NCBI RefSeq assembly: GCF_036077095.1
Contig: NZ_CP107960.1
Location: forward strand, 5,828,001-5,892,000
Direction: 5' to 3'
DNA length: 64,000 bases
DNA from: Streptomyces sp. NBC_00376
Lineage (GTDB): Bacteria; Actinomycetota; Actinomycetes; Streptomycetales; Streptomycetaceae
This document shows, in pieces, positions 18,455-26,960 of this stretch. The translations under genes were made by a program, and so were the position numbers. Position 1 is the stretch's first letter; each line of letters opens with the position of its first letter. Under the pieces are notes generated by a model. It made no database searches. It was given only the letters and a program-made list of their open reading frames with translations, and was not told where the DNA came from.

Positions 18455-18470
18455 CCGCATCCGGACGACG

Positions 18471-18508
18471 CGAAGCCCCCGTGATCCGAACGGACCACGG
18501 GGGCTTCG
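18471..18508. terminator. Bidirectional terminator between the methyltransferase-like gene and rmlC
   Basis: CGAAGCCCCCGTG (18471-18483) pairs perfectly with CACGGGGGCTTCG (18496-18508) around a 12-nt loop. It lies between convergent genes. Confidence 0.85.
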
Positions 18509-18527
18509 GCGTACCGGCCCGGACGGC

Positions 18528-19127
18528 TCAGCCGCGGGCCCGCAGCTGCGCGTAGTACTCCTGGCACGCCTCGTACGAGGGCAGCAGGCCCTGTTCCTCG
18601 GCCTCGGCCAGCGAGGGCGCCGCGGCGTCCTTGTCGGACAGCAGCGGGGTGATCCCCTGCGGCCACTCGATGCCCAGCTCGGGGTCGAGCGGGTTGATGC
18701 CGTGCTCGCGGCCGGGCGCGTAGCCCTCGGAGCACAGATAGGCGACCGAGGCGTCGTCCGTCAGCGCCATGAAGGCGTGACCGAGGCCTTCGGCGAGGTA
18801 CACGGAGTGGTGGTCCACGTCGTCGAGCCGGACGGCCTCCCACTGCTTGTACGTGGGGGAGCCGACCCGGATGTCCACGATGACGTCGAGCACCGCGCCG
18901 CGCACGCACTTGACGTACTTCGCCTGGCTCGGCGGTACGTCGGCGAAGTGCACCCCGCGCAGCGTCCCCCGGCTGGAGACGGAGAAGTTGGCCTGCGCCA
19001 GCCGCAGCGTGTGGCCGACGGCCTCGCTGAGCTCCGACGCCTTGAACCACTCGTGGAAGCTGCCGCGGCTGTCCGGGAAGACCTTGGGCTCATGCACCCA
19101 GGCCCCTGCGATGGAGAGCTGCCGCAT
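18528..19127 (-). CDS. rmlC: dTDP-4-dehydrorhamnose 3,5-epimerase
   Basis: A 199-residue cupin that epimerises C3 and C5 of the 4-keto sugar. It contains FPDSRGSFHEWFK, RGTLRGVHF (the catalytic His region), KYVKCVRGAVLDVIVDIR and AEGLGHAFMAL. It is transcribed away from rmlABD, behind the large glycosyltransferase with an 86-bp gap, probably in one operon. It completes the dTDP-L-rhamnose pathway. Confidence 0.95.
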   Translation of the reverse strand: MRQLSIAGAWVHEPKVFPDSRGSFHEWFKASELSEAVGHTLRLAQANFSVSSRGTLRGVHFADVPPSQAKYVKCVRGAVLDVIVDIRVGSPTYKQWEAVRLDDVDHHSVYLAEGLGHAFMALTDDASVAYLCSEGYAPGREHGINPLDPELGIEWPQGITPLLSDKDAAAPSLAEAEEQGLLPSYEACQEYYAQLRARG

Positions 19128-19213
19128 GCGATCACGTCCTTGTTCTGTTGCTCATGGCCGATGGACCCGGCCGGTGTGTTCTGGTGGGAAACGTACGGAG
19201 GTACGGGGCTCGG

Positions 19214-21253
19214 TCAGCCGGTGAACCGGGCGGCGAGACGTCGCGCCCGCTTGCGGCTCTTGGCCGGGAGCCTGCGCACGATGGGACCGCCGACGGTACG
19301 CAGCGCGCGGCGCAGCTTCGCCTTCCGGCGCCTGCCGACGATCCCCTGCATGATCTCGGCCTCGATCGCGGGCAGGCTCCGGGGGACGGTGATCCGGCCG
19401 CCCTTGCCGACGGTGACGTCGCAGAGGTGGAACGCGGGGTGCTTGTCGCCGTCCAGCCGGACCCCGAGCTTCCAGGTGCCGGGCGCGACGTCCGGCGCGC
19501 GGTCGGGCACGGTGAGGTGGGCCCGGCCGTCGGTGGGCCGCAGCATCGTGCGGAGCTGGTGGGACGGCCCGTCGCCGCCGTCCGCCGGACTCAGGACCAG
19601 CGTGGTCGCGGAGGCCACGGTGGCGGACGTGGTGAACAGGTCCAGCCGCAGTTCGGTGGGGCTGGAGGGGGAGCGGCGGACCGGACGGCCTTCGAGGTAC
19701 TCGGCCAGCCTCTTGGCGCGGCGGGCCACGTCGAGGGTGATGTTGCCGTGCGGGTCGGTGAAGTACGGAATGACGGCACGGGCCGGCGAGCCCAGCGAGG
19801 CGGGCAGGCAGTCGGCGTCCACCTCCGGGGCGCGGTCGGCGCCGAGCCGGGCCTTGCGGACCAGACCGAGACCGCGCAGCGGCACCCAGACGTCCCAGAA
19901 GCCGCGCGACACCCGGCCGCGGCCCTTGACCGCCTCCGAGCCGATCTGGCCGCTGCCGTGCAGGACGACCTCGCAGACGTCGTCGCCGAGCTCCTCCACG
20001 CGGGCGGTGAAGCTCGCGGGGCAGGACCACTCGACGGCGGTCTCACGGTTGCGCAGCGACAGCTCGGCGGAGAACCCGGCCATGTCGTCGGTGACGTCCA
20101 GGAGTTCGCCGTCCGGCAGCAGGCCCTCGGTGATGTCGGGGTGCAGGAAGTAGCGCCCGTCGCGGCGCAGCAGCGTCAGCGGGGCCTGGTCCTCGCCGTG
20201 GACGAGGCGGCCGCTGATGGTGAGGTCGATCCTGCCGTCCGGCCGCCAGGCGAACTTCTCCAGGCGAGCAGCCGCCTTGACCGACGCGGCGAAGCGGGAG
20301 ATCCGGACGAGGCCCTGGCGGTCGTTGTTGCGCAGCAGCGTGGAGCGCAGCCGGAGCACCGGGCCGAGCCCGTCGTGCACCCCGTCGTGCATGAAGTCCG
20401 TGGTCAGGTCCTGGACGGCGTCGCACATCTCGTCCAGGTATGCGGGGTCGTACTTGAGGACGGCGGGCTCGCTGAGCCGGCCGAGCATCTCGACGCGGTA
20501 GAAGCGGCGCAGCAGCATGTCCCGGAACTCGCCGGGCTCCGTGTTCTCCACGACGACGTCGAGGACCTCGCGGAGGTTGCCGTAGTAGCCGGACGGGATG
20601 ATCTTCGCGGATCCGGCGTTCTGGCCGTCGTCCCGGCGGGAGTAGTAGTAGCAGGTGTAGCTGCCGAGAATCGAGACGACCTTGGCGGGGAAGTACGCCT
20701 GCATCATGTAGAGCTGGTCCTCGAGCCGGCGCTTGCCCTCGGGGTAGGCGATGCCGTTCTCGCGGAGGAACTCCGTACGGAACATCTTGTGCGGTGTGAG
20801 GCTGTCGTACAGGGGAGCGTCGTGCAGGGTGCACTTCTCGCGGTTCTTCTTGAACACGCCGTGCGGGACGCCGCGGAAGTTGCTCGCCACCTTGCCGATG
20901 ACGATGTCCGAACCGTTGCGGTGGCCCATGTCGTACAGCCGCTGCAGGGCGCCGGAGGCGAGGTAGTCGTCCTGGTCGACGAACTGGACGTACTCACCCT
21001 TCGCCTCGTCCACACCGATGTTGCGGGGCTTCCCGGGCCAGCCGGAGTTCGGGATGGTGATCACACGGAAATGCGGGTGCTCCCCGGCCAGCTTTTCGAG
21101 TCGCTCACGAGTGTCGTCCGTCGAGCCGTCGTTGACGAAGAGAACTTCGAAATCCCCTGCGGGGAGGGTCTGTCGCAGCAGCGAGTCGATGCAGGGGTCG
21201 ATGTACTTGCCCGGGTTGTATACAGGAATGACGACACTTACTTTGACTGGCAT
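19214..21253 (-). CDS. Large family 2 glycosyltransferase with C-terminal extension
   Basis: A 679-residue protein. The GT-A domain occupies about 1-330: VSVVIPVYNPGKYI, NDGSTDDT (about 43), DQDDYL (about 95), LTPHKMFRTEFL, EDQLYMMQAYF. About 350 further residues look like beta-sandwich repeats and end in a very basic tail (RRRKAKLRRALR, AKSRKRARR). This layout resembles TarS/TarP-type wall-teichoic-acid glycosyltransferases, whose C-terminal domains oligomerise. It is paralogous to the enzyme at 13190-14416. I chose the ATG at 21253, directly before VKVSVVIPVYN; the frame is open 60 bases further. It leads an operon with rmlC. Confidence 0.82.
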   Translation of the reverse strand: MPVKVSVVIPVYNPGKYIDPCIDSLLRQTLPAGDFEVLFVNDGSTDDTRERLEKLAGEHPHFRVITIPNSGWPGKPRNIGVDEAKGEYVQFVDQDDYLASGALQRLYDMGHRNGSDIVIGKVASNFRGVPHGVFKKNREKCTLHDAPLYDSLTPHKMFRTEFLRENGIAYPEGKRRLEDQLYMMQAYFPAKVVSILGSYTCYYYSRRDDGQNAGSAKIIPSGYYGNLREVLDVVVENTEPGEFRDMLLRRFYRVEMLGRLSEPAVLKYDPAYLDEMCDAVQDLTTDFMHDGVHDGLGPVLRLRSTLLRNNDRQGLVRISRFAASVKAAARLEKFAWRPDGRIDLTISGRLVHGEDQAPLTLLRRDGRYFLHPDITEGLLPDGELLDVTDDMAGFSAELSLRNRETAVEWSCPASFTARVEELGDDVCEVVLHGSGQIGSEAVKGRGRVSRGFWDVWVPLRGLGLVRKARLGADRAPEVDADCLPASLGSPARAVIPYFTDPHGNITLDVARRAKRLAEYLEGRPVRRSPSSPTELRLDLFTTSATVASATTLVLSPADGGDGPSHQLRTMLRPTDGRAHLTVPDRAPDVAPGTWKLGVRLDGDKHPAFHLCDVTVGKGGRITVPRSLPAIEAEIMQGIVGRRRKAKLRRALRTVGGPIVRRLPAKSRKRARRLAARFTG

Positions 21254-21641
21254 TACTGCTGTCCCATGTCTGTTGGAAGTCCCTTTGGCCGGCGGCGGGT
21301 GCGGGGCCTGCACTGCTGAAAATGGGCATAGGAAGCCACCCGCCGTGCACCCTATCGGCTGTTAGATGGTCGAGATGCCGAGATGGTTGCGCATACCGGC
21401 TCGGCGTGATCCTGCCGACAGTGCGCGGATACCGTCCGAGGAGTCCCGGGACATTCGGTATACGCGCGCGGTCGCGCGCATGAACGGCCGGTGCGGCGGA
21501 ACTGCCGGGCTGCGGCGGCCCCAGCCGGAGGCCCGGAGGTCCAGGGGGCCAGGGCCCGGAGGTCCAGAGGGCGGAACGCGCGGGCGCCGGATCCGCCGCT
21601 CGCGTAGATTGCGGGGGCTGGGCGAGGCCGAATCATTGGGG
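21254..21641. other. Divergent intergenic region between the glycosyltransferase and proB
   Basis: It holds promoters for both directions. TAGGGT on the minus strand (plus 21349-21354) is a possible -10 for the glycosyltransferase-rmlC operon. Upstream of proB is a direct repeat of GCCCGGAGGTCCAG (near 21530 and 21555) and a GCGCGCGGTCGCGCGC-like palindrome near 21465-21480. I see no gene. Confidence 0.4.
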
Positions 21642-22775
21642 ATGGAAGTGTCAGGGGCAAGGCAAGGCGTCACAGAGGCCCGCAGGATCGTGGTCAAGGT
21701 CGGTTCCTCTTCCCTCACCACCGCGGCCGGCGGCCTCGACGCGGACCGTGTGGACGCGCTCGTCGACGTGCTGGCGAAGGTGCGCAGCGGCGGGGAGCGC
21801 GAGATCGTGCTCGTCTCCAGCGGCGCCATCGCGGCCGGGCTCGCCCCGCTCGGACTGGTGCGCCGCCCCAAGGACCTGGCCCGGCAGCAGGCTGCCGCCA
21901 GCGTCGGCCAGGGACTGCTCGTCGCCCGCTACACCGCCTCCTTCGCACGCTACGGCGTACGCGTCGGCCAGGTGCTGCTCACCAGCAACGACACCAGCCG
22001 CCGCGCCCACTACCGCAACGCCTACCGCACCCTCGACCAGCTCCTGGACATGGGCGCGCTCCCGGTCGTCAACGAGAACGACACCGTCGCCACCGACGAG
22101 ATCCGGTTCGGCGACAACGACCGGCTGGCCGCGCTCGTCGCCCATCTCGTCCGCGCGGATCTGCTGGTCCTGCTCTCGGACGTGGACGGCCTGTACGACG
22201 GCGACCCCAGCACCCCGGGCACCTCACGGGTCGCCGAGGTGACCGGGCCCGAGGACCTGGCGGGCGTCACCATCGGCAGCGCCGGGAAGGCGGGCGTCGG
22301 CACGGGCGGCATGGTCACCAAGGTCGAGGCCGCCCGGATCGCCACGGCCGCCGGCGTCCCCGTCGTCCTCACCTCGGCGAGCCGGGCCGCCGACGCCCTG
22401 GCCGGCCGCGACACCGGCACGTACTTCCACCGCACCGGACGCCGCTCCGCGGACCGGCTGCTCTGGCTCGCCCACGCCTCCACCCCGCAGGGCTCACTGA
22501 CCCTCGACGACGGGGCCGTGCAGGCGGTCGTCGAACGCCATAGCTCGCTGCTGCCCGCCGGAATCGCCTCGGTCGAGGGCGATTTCACCGCCGGTGACCC
22601 GGTGGAACTGCGCGATCTCGCAGGCCGGCCGGTGGCCCGCGGACTCGTCAACTTCGACGCCAAGGAGATCCCGCAGCTGCTCGGCCGCTCCACCCGCGAG
22701 CTGGCACGGGAGCTCGGTCCGGCCTACGAGCGCGAGGTCGTACACAGAGACGATCTGGTCGTACTGCACTCCTGA
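21642..22775 (+). CDS. proB: Glutamate 5-kinase
   Basis: The first enzyme of proline synthesis, 377 residues. The amino-acid kinase domain starts RRIVVKVGSSSLT and includes LVSSGAIAAG, QVLLTSNDT, NENDTVATDEIRFGDND and GTGGMVTKVEAA. A C-terminal PUA domain follows (about 285-365; LLPAGIASVEGDF, GLVNFDAKEI). The start is ATG 21642; GTG 21648, two codons later, also has purines in front and cannot be excluded. proA lies 740 bp downstream with one small gene between. Confidence 0.96.
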   Translation: MEVSGARQGVTEARRIVVKVGSSSLTTAAGGLDADRVDALVDVLAKVRSGGEREIVLVSSGAIAAGLAPLGLVRRPKDLARQQAAASVGQGLLVARYTASFARYGVRVGQVLLTSNDTSRRAHYRNAYRTLDQLLDMGALPVVNENDTVATDEIRFGDNDRLAALVAHLVRADLLVLLSDVDGLYDGDPSTPGTSRVAEVTGPEDLAGVTIGSAGKAGVGTGGMVTKVEAARIATAAGVPVVLTSASRAADALAGRDTGTYFHRTGRRSADRLLWLAHASTPQGSLTLDDGAVQAVVERHSSLLPAGIASVEGDFTAGDPVELRDLAGRPVARGLVNFDAKEIPQLLGRSTRELARELGPAYEREVVHRDDLVVLHS

Positions 22776-22918
22776 CACAGTCCTGAAACGACTGAAAGTC
22801 CAGCCTCGGGGCAGGGACCTTCACGAAAACCGCCCCATCCCCGGCCGCGGGCTGGTCAACTTTGTAACGGGGAAACAGCGGGGTACAGCACAGTAAACGC
22901 ATTCACAGGAGGCCGCCG

Positions 22919-23419
22919 GTGAGACGAGCGCGCCCGGGGGCGCCGCCCCGAGGAACGGGTGGCCGGGCCCTGACCAGCGTCGGAGCAGGTGCCGGCTTCG
23001 ACGGGAGCCGGACCAAGGAGCGAGGGGACGACCGGACCACCGGGTCCGAGCAGACGGTGGTGAGGGAGGAACGCACCCCGCCGAGGCTGTGGCACATCAC
23101 GCTCAGCGTCTCGGGAGCCGCCACTCCTCTGTCGGAGATCAGACGCGGACTCGAACAGCTCGCGCACGACCATCCCTTCCTGCTGACCAGCCGGTACGCC
23201 GCCGACCACGCGGAGATCCGCTACTGGGAAGAGGCCCGCGATCTGCACGACGCGGCGGCCGTCGCGCTGCGGCTGTGGGGCGAACACCGCTCCACGGCCA
23301 GGCTCCCTCCCTGGGAGATCGTCGGCCTGGAGGTCATCGACCGCGAGACGTACCACCAGCGCGTCGCGGAGGGGTACGGGCCGCCCCCGGCCGCTCCGGT
23401 CGGAGTGCACCCGTACTGA
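22919..23419 (+). CDS. Conserved hypothetical protein between proB and proA
   Basis: A 166-residue protein with no named family that I recognise. The first 55 residues are low-complexity. The rest is well ordered: [31 protein letters not shown], then [29 protein letters not shown] and [17 protein letters not shown], which reads like an alpha/beta sandwich of ACT or ferredoxin-like size. There is no signal peptide or membrane segment. GTG 22919 follows a very good CAGGAGG site. Its position between two proline genes may be syntenic rather than functional. Confidence 0.75.
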   Translation: MRRARPGAPPRGTGGRALTSVGAGAGFDGSRTKERGDDRTTGSEQTVVREERTPPRLWHITLSVSGAATPLSEIRRGLEQLAHDHPFLLTSRYAADHAEIRYWEEARDLHDAAAVALRLWGEHRSTARLPPWEIVGLEVIDRETYHQRVAEGYGPPPAAPVGVHPY

Positions 23420-23504
23420 CCCTGCGCCCGCTGCCAAAACGGTTGTCCCGGCCGTGGCTGTCTCGCATCACGGGATAAGTGACGGATGCCCGCAGTGTGC
23501 GCAC

Positions 23505-23510
23505 TACCCT
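23505..23510 (+). promoter_or_regulatory. -10 element of a probable leaderless proA transcript
   Basis: TACCCT ends 6 nt before ATG 23517, so transcription should start at or next to the A of the start codon. No Shine-Dalgarno is present. The -35 region is not recognisable. Confidence 0.5.
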
Positions 23511-23516
23511 GCGGGC

Positions 23517-24800
23517 ATGACCACGCTCTCGCCGTACGACAACATGTCCCCGGTCGCCCAGGCCGCCTACCGGGCACGCTCCGCCGCGGCGGACATCGCG
23601 CCGCTGCCGCGCGCGGCCAAGGACGACGCACTGCTGGCGATCGCGGACGCGCTGGAGGTGCGGACGGGCGAGATCGTCACGGCCAACGCCGAGGACGTCG
23701 CCCGCGCCCGGGAGGCCGGGACCAGCGAGTCGATCATCGACCGGCTCACCCTCACCCCGGAGCGGATCCGCGCCATCGCCGCCGATGTGCGGGACGTGGC
23801 GGCACTGCCCGACCCGGTGGGCGAGGTCGTCCGCGGCTCGACCCTGCCCAACGGCATCGACCTGCGACAGGTCCGGGTGCCGCTCGGCGTCGTCGGGATC
23901 ATCTACGAGGCCCGGCCCAACGTGACGGTCGACGCCGCGGCCCTCTGCCTGAAGTCCGGCAACGCCGTCCTGCTGCGAGGCTCGTCCTCCGCGTACTCCT
24001 CCAATGTCGCGCTGGTACGGGTGCTGCGCGACGCGGTCGGCGGCTCCGGCCTCCCGGCCGACGCGGTGCAGTTGGTCCCGGGCGAGAGCCGTGACTCGGT
24101 ACGGGAGCTGATGCGGGCCCGCGGCCTGGTCGACGTCCTCATCCCGCGCGGCGGCGCCTCGCTGATCCGCACGGTGGTCGAGGAATCCACCGTGCCGGTC
24201 ATCGAGACGGGCACCGGCAACTGCCACGTCTACGTGGACGCGCAGACCGATCTCGACATGGCCGTGGACATCCTGATCAACTCCAAGGCGCAGCGCCCGA
24301 GCGTCTGCAACGCCGCCGAGACGCTGCTGGTGCACAAGGACGTCGCCGCGCAGTTCCTGCCGCGCGCCCTGGACGCACTGGCCGAAGCGGGCGTGACCGT
24401 CCATGGCGACGAGCGGGTGCTCGAACACGCCAAGGGGTCCAAGGCCACCGTGGTCGAGGCGACGCCGGAGGACTGGGAGACCGAGTACCTCTCCTACGAC
24501 ATCGCCGCGGCCGTCGTGGACTCGCTGGACGCGGCCGTCGCGCACATCCGGCTCTGGTCCTCCGGCCACACCGAGGCGATCGTGACCACCTCCCAGGCCG
24601 CGGCCCGCCGCTTCACCCAACTGGTGGACTCCACGACGGTGGCCGTGAACGCGTCCACCCGCTTCACCGACGGCGGTCAGTTCGGCTTCGGCGCGGAGAT
24701 CGGCATCTCCACGCAGAAGCTGCACGCCAGGGGCCCGATGGGCCTGCCGGAACTCACCTCGACGAAGTACATCGTCACGGGCGACGGCCACGTGCGGTGA
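23517..24800 (+). CDS. proA: Gamma-glutamyl phosphate reductase
   Basis: The second step of proline synthesis, reducing gamma-glutamyl phosphate to the semialdehyde with NADPH. A 427-residue aldehyde dehydrogenase-fold protein with [16 protein letters not shown], the catalytic-cysteine segment [25 protein letters not shown], and the C-terminal [25 protein letters not shown] 23517 gives the family N-terminus. It is probably transcribed separately from proB as a leaderless message. Confidence 0.96.
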   Translation: MTTLSPYDNMSPVAQAAYRARSAAADIAPLPRAAKDDALLAIADALEVRTGEIVTANAEDVARAREAGTSESIIDRLTLTPERIRAIAADVRDVAALPDPVGEVVRGSTLPNGIDLRQVRVPLGVVGIIYEARPNVTVDAAALCLKSGNAVLLRGSSSAYSSNVALVRVLRDAVGGSGLPADAVQLVPGESRDSVRELMRARGLVDVLIPRGGASLIRTVVEESTVPVIETGTGNCHVYVDAQTDLDMAVDILINSKAQRPSVCNAAETLLVHKDVAAQFLPRALDALAEAGVTVHGDERVLEHAKGSKATVVEATPEDWETEYLSYDIAAAVVDSLDAAVAHIRLWSSGHTEAIVTTSQAAARRFTQLVDSTTVAVNASTRFTDGGQFGFGAEIGISTQKLHARGPMGLPELTSTKYIVTGDGHVR

Positions 24801-24911
24801 CCCTGCGGTGGCATTCATCGGCCTTCGGCGACCTTCAGTGTGGCGGTCACGGGGCCGGTGAATGTTGCGGGCTCCCTGCCCAGAACGTCCCGGCGGGGCT
24901 AGTCTGGAGCC

Positions 24912-25514
24912 GTGCCGGACGACGTGGGGGGCAGGCCGTTCCCGGACGGCTGGGAGCCCGACGACGACCGCGGGGGCGCGGACGAGGACTTCGCCTCCGT
25001 GGTGTTCGACGAGGACTTCGTACGGGCCGCCGCTATCCATGAGCCGACCGCCGTGGAGCGGCTGCTGGCGGCCGCCCAGGCGCGCGCCGAGGCCGAGGCC
25101 TCCCGCGCGCGGGCGGGTGGCGGCCCCCTGGACGACGAGCTCTACGACGAGGGGTACGGCCCCGGCGCGTACAGCCGCGAAGGCGCCTACGACGACCCGC
25201 TGGACCCCGATGACGACGCCTACGGCAGCGGCGGGCCCTACGGGCGCCACGGCGGCGCTCTGCGGCCCTACCGGGGTGCGGCGCGCTGGCACCGGCCGGT
25301 GGCCTGGCTGCTCGCCGTGCTGATGGGCATCGGCATGGTCGCGCTGGCCTTCAGCGCCGTCTACCGGAACACCTCGGGCAGCCGTCAGGACCCCGCCCCG
25401 CCGCCCGCCACGACCGGCGTGGACCGCGCACCGGGCTCTGCCCCCGACGCCACCCCCTCGGCCCCCACGGGCCTTCTGCGCCCCACGGTGTCCGCGATCC
25501 CCCGCACGGACTGA
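24912..25514 (+). CDS. Single-pass membrane protein, paralogue of the next gene
   Basis: A 200-residue protein. The N-terminal cytoplasmic part is acidic and contains FASVVFDEDFVRAAAIHE, followed by an Ala-rich helix and a Tyr/Gly/Asp-rich linker. One membrane segment is at about 137-158 (VAWLLAVLMGIGMVALAFS). The tail is Pro/Ala/Thr-rich and probably extracytoplasmic. I do not recognise a named family. The downstream gene carries the same N-terminal motif. GTG 24912 sits 6 nt after TAGTCT, so the message is probably leaderless. Confidence 0.75.
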   Translation: MPDDVGGRPFPDGWEPDDDRGGADEDFASVVFDEDFVRAAAIHEPTAVERLLAAAQARAEAEASRARAGGGPLDDELYDEGYGPGAYSREGAYDDPLDPDDDAYGSGGPYGRHGGALRPYRGAARWHRPVAWLLAVLMGIGMVALAFSAVYRNTSGSRQDPAPPPATTGVDRAPGSAPDATPSAPTGLLRPTVSAIPRTD

Positions 25515-25817
25515 GGCACGCGCAGACCGGGGCGCGGTCGGCGACGTGCAGGCACCGCGTCGGCAGCGGTCGGCAAGCGTGTCGGCCGTTTCTCCGTTTC
25601 TCCCGTGGTTCGCTCGCGGCTGGGCGTTTATCGCGGTCGTAATCGACCTACCCTGAAGGTGTGACCCCTCTCTCCGAGGGGGCTTCTCACTCGTCCGTAC
25701 ATGCGCAGTCGTGCGACGTCATACGAACTCATGACGGGCAGGCCCTGTCGAAGCCATTCGGCCGAGACAGAGCGAAGCGTTTCGGCCCCGGTCGATGACG
25801 TGGAGTCGGGAGAAGTC
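25515..25817. other. Gap between two related membrane-protein genes
   Basis: About 300 bases with no convincing gene. It has a relatively A/T-rich patch (25620-25660) containing CTACCCT, a possible -10 for the downstream gene with a leader of about 160 nt. Confidence 0.4.
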
Positions 25818-26960
25818 ATGGCAGGTCGCGGAGAACCACCGGAAGGGCCGCCCGAGAGTCCGACGGGCGGTGGTGAGGACGAGTACCGGTCACTCGTCTT
25901 CGACGAGTCGTTCGTGCGCGCTGCCCGGCTGCGGGAATTCTCCGCCCAGGAGCGCATGGAGGACCACGCCCCCGCCGTACGCAGTCTGCCGGCCAGGCGC
26001 CTGCGCAACGGGCCCAGAGCCGCCATCGCCCTGATCCTCCTGATCGCCCTGGCCTTCGGAATGGCCGTGTACATGGGCCTCCGCCACCCCTACGAGGTGC
26101 CCGTGGGCAGACGGGCCGAGCCGCTGAGGTCGACCGTCGTACCCCTGGCACCGCAGGGCGTCGTACCGGGCGGAACCGCTGCAGCCCTCCTGGCCCGGAG
26201 CCCCGCCGCCCACTTCGGATCAGGTGCCGACGGCATCAATCTGCCGGCGATCAGGCGGACCGACAATTTCACGGACAGCCAGGTGGCGACGGCCCTGACC
26301 ACGGTCAAGGACTACCTGGTGGCCTCCTCGCTCGACCCCGACGTGCTCACCGGCGCCGCTGCGCGCCCGGTGGGAATGCTGCTCGACCCGGATCAGACGG
26401 CCCAGTTCGAGCGCAGCATGAACCATCCGCGGGACGACGGTCAGCATGCCGCGACCGGCTGGCTGGTGCGGTTCGACCCGGCGAAGGTGGCCCTGGCCGG
26501 TCCGGACATCCGGGTCCGGGGCACTCTGAGCTACACCGAGGAGGGGTCCGACACCCTGGAGGTGGTGTCGGACCACACCTTCACCTACACGCTCCGCCCG
26601 GCCGTCGCGGGGCCCCAACCGGCTGGCGGCGCCTCGCTCTTCACCGTACGGCGCGAGCTGCACTTCCGCTTCGACCGGGAGGACCTGCGGCTGCACCGGC
26701 TGGAGCTGCGCACCAGCTACGTCCAGGCCGGACCGCAGTCGTGCCCGGCGGACACCACCGGTGCGCTGAGCCCACTGCTCGCCGGGCAGCGCGCCGTCCT
26801 CCGTGGCCCCGCGGGCACCGACCCGTACGCGACGGGCCGGCCCACGGCGGCACTCTGCGGGACCCTGGCGGTCAGCTCCCCGCAGACCCCGGCTCAGTCC
26901 CCGGCCCATCAGGGTTCTGCGGCTCATCCCGCCTCGCAGAGTCCGCGGAGCCGTCCTTAG
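25818..26960 (+). CDS. Membrane-anchored protein with extracytoplasmic domain
   Basis: A 380-residue protein. Near the N-terminus YRSLVFDESFVRAARLREF repeats the motif of the upstream gene. A membrane segment is at about 72-92 (AAIALILLIALAFGMAVYMGL), and a roughly 270-residue exported domain (NFTDSQVATALTTVKDYLVASSL, VRFDPAKVALAGPDIRVRG, LHFRFDREDLRLHRLEL) ends in a Pro/Ser tail. I recognise no family. ATG 25818 has CGGGAGA upstream; the frame is open further to 25701 without a ribosome site. Its last 89 bases overlap the convergent protease gene. Confidence 0.78.
   Translation: MAGRGEPPEGPPESPTGGGEDEYRSLVFDESFVRAARLREFSAQERMEDHAPAVRSLPARRLRNGPRAAIALILLIALAFGMAVYMGLRHPYEVPVGRRAEPLRSTVVPLAPQGVVPGGTAAALLARSPAAHFGSGADGINLPAIRRTDNFTDSQVATALTTVKDYLVASSLDPDVLTGAAARPVGMLLDPDQTAQFERSMNHPRDDGQHAATGWLVRFDPAKVALAGPDIRVRGTLSYTEEGSDTLEVVSDHTFTYTLRPAVAGPQPAGGASLFTVRRELHFRFDREDLRLHRLELRTSYVQAGPQSCPADTTGALSPLLAGQRAVLRGPAGTDPYATGRPTAALCGTLAVSSPQTPAQSPAHQGSAAHPASQSPRSRP

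Noticed and set aside
14554..19127. rml genes as part of an antibiotic gene cluster
   Set aside because: There is no polyketide, peptide or aglycone gene near; the neighbours are TagF-like and wall-polymer glycosyltransferase genes.
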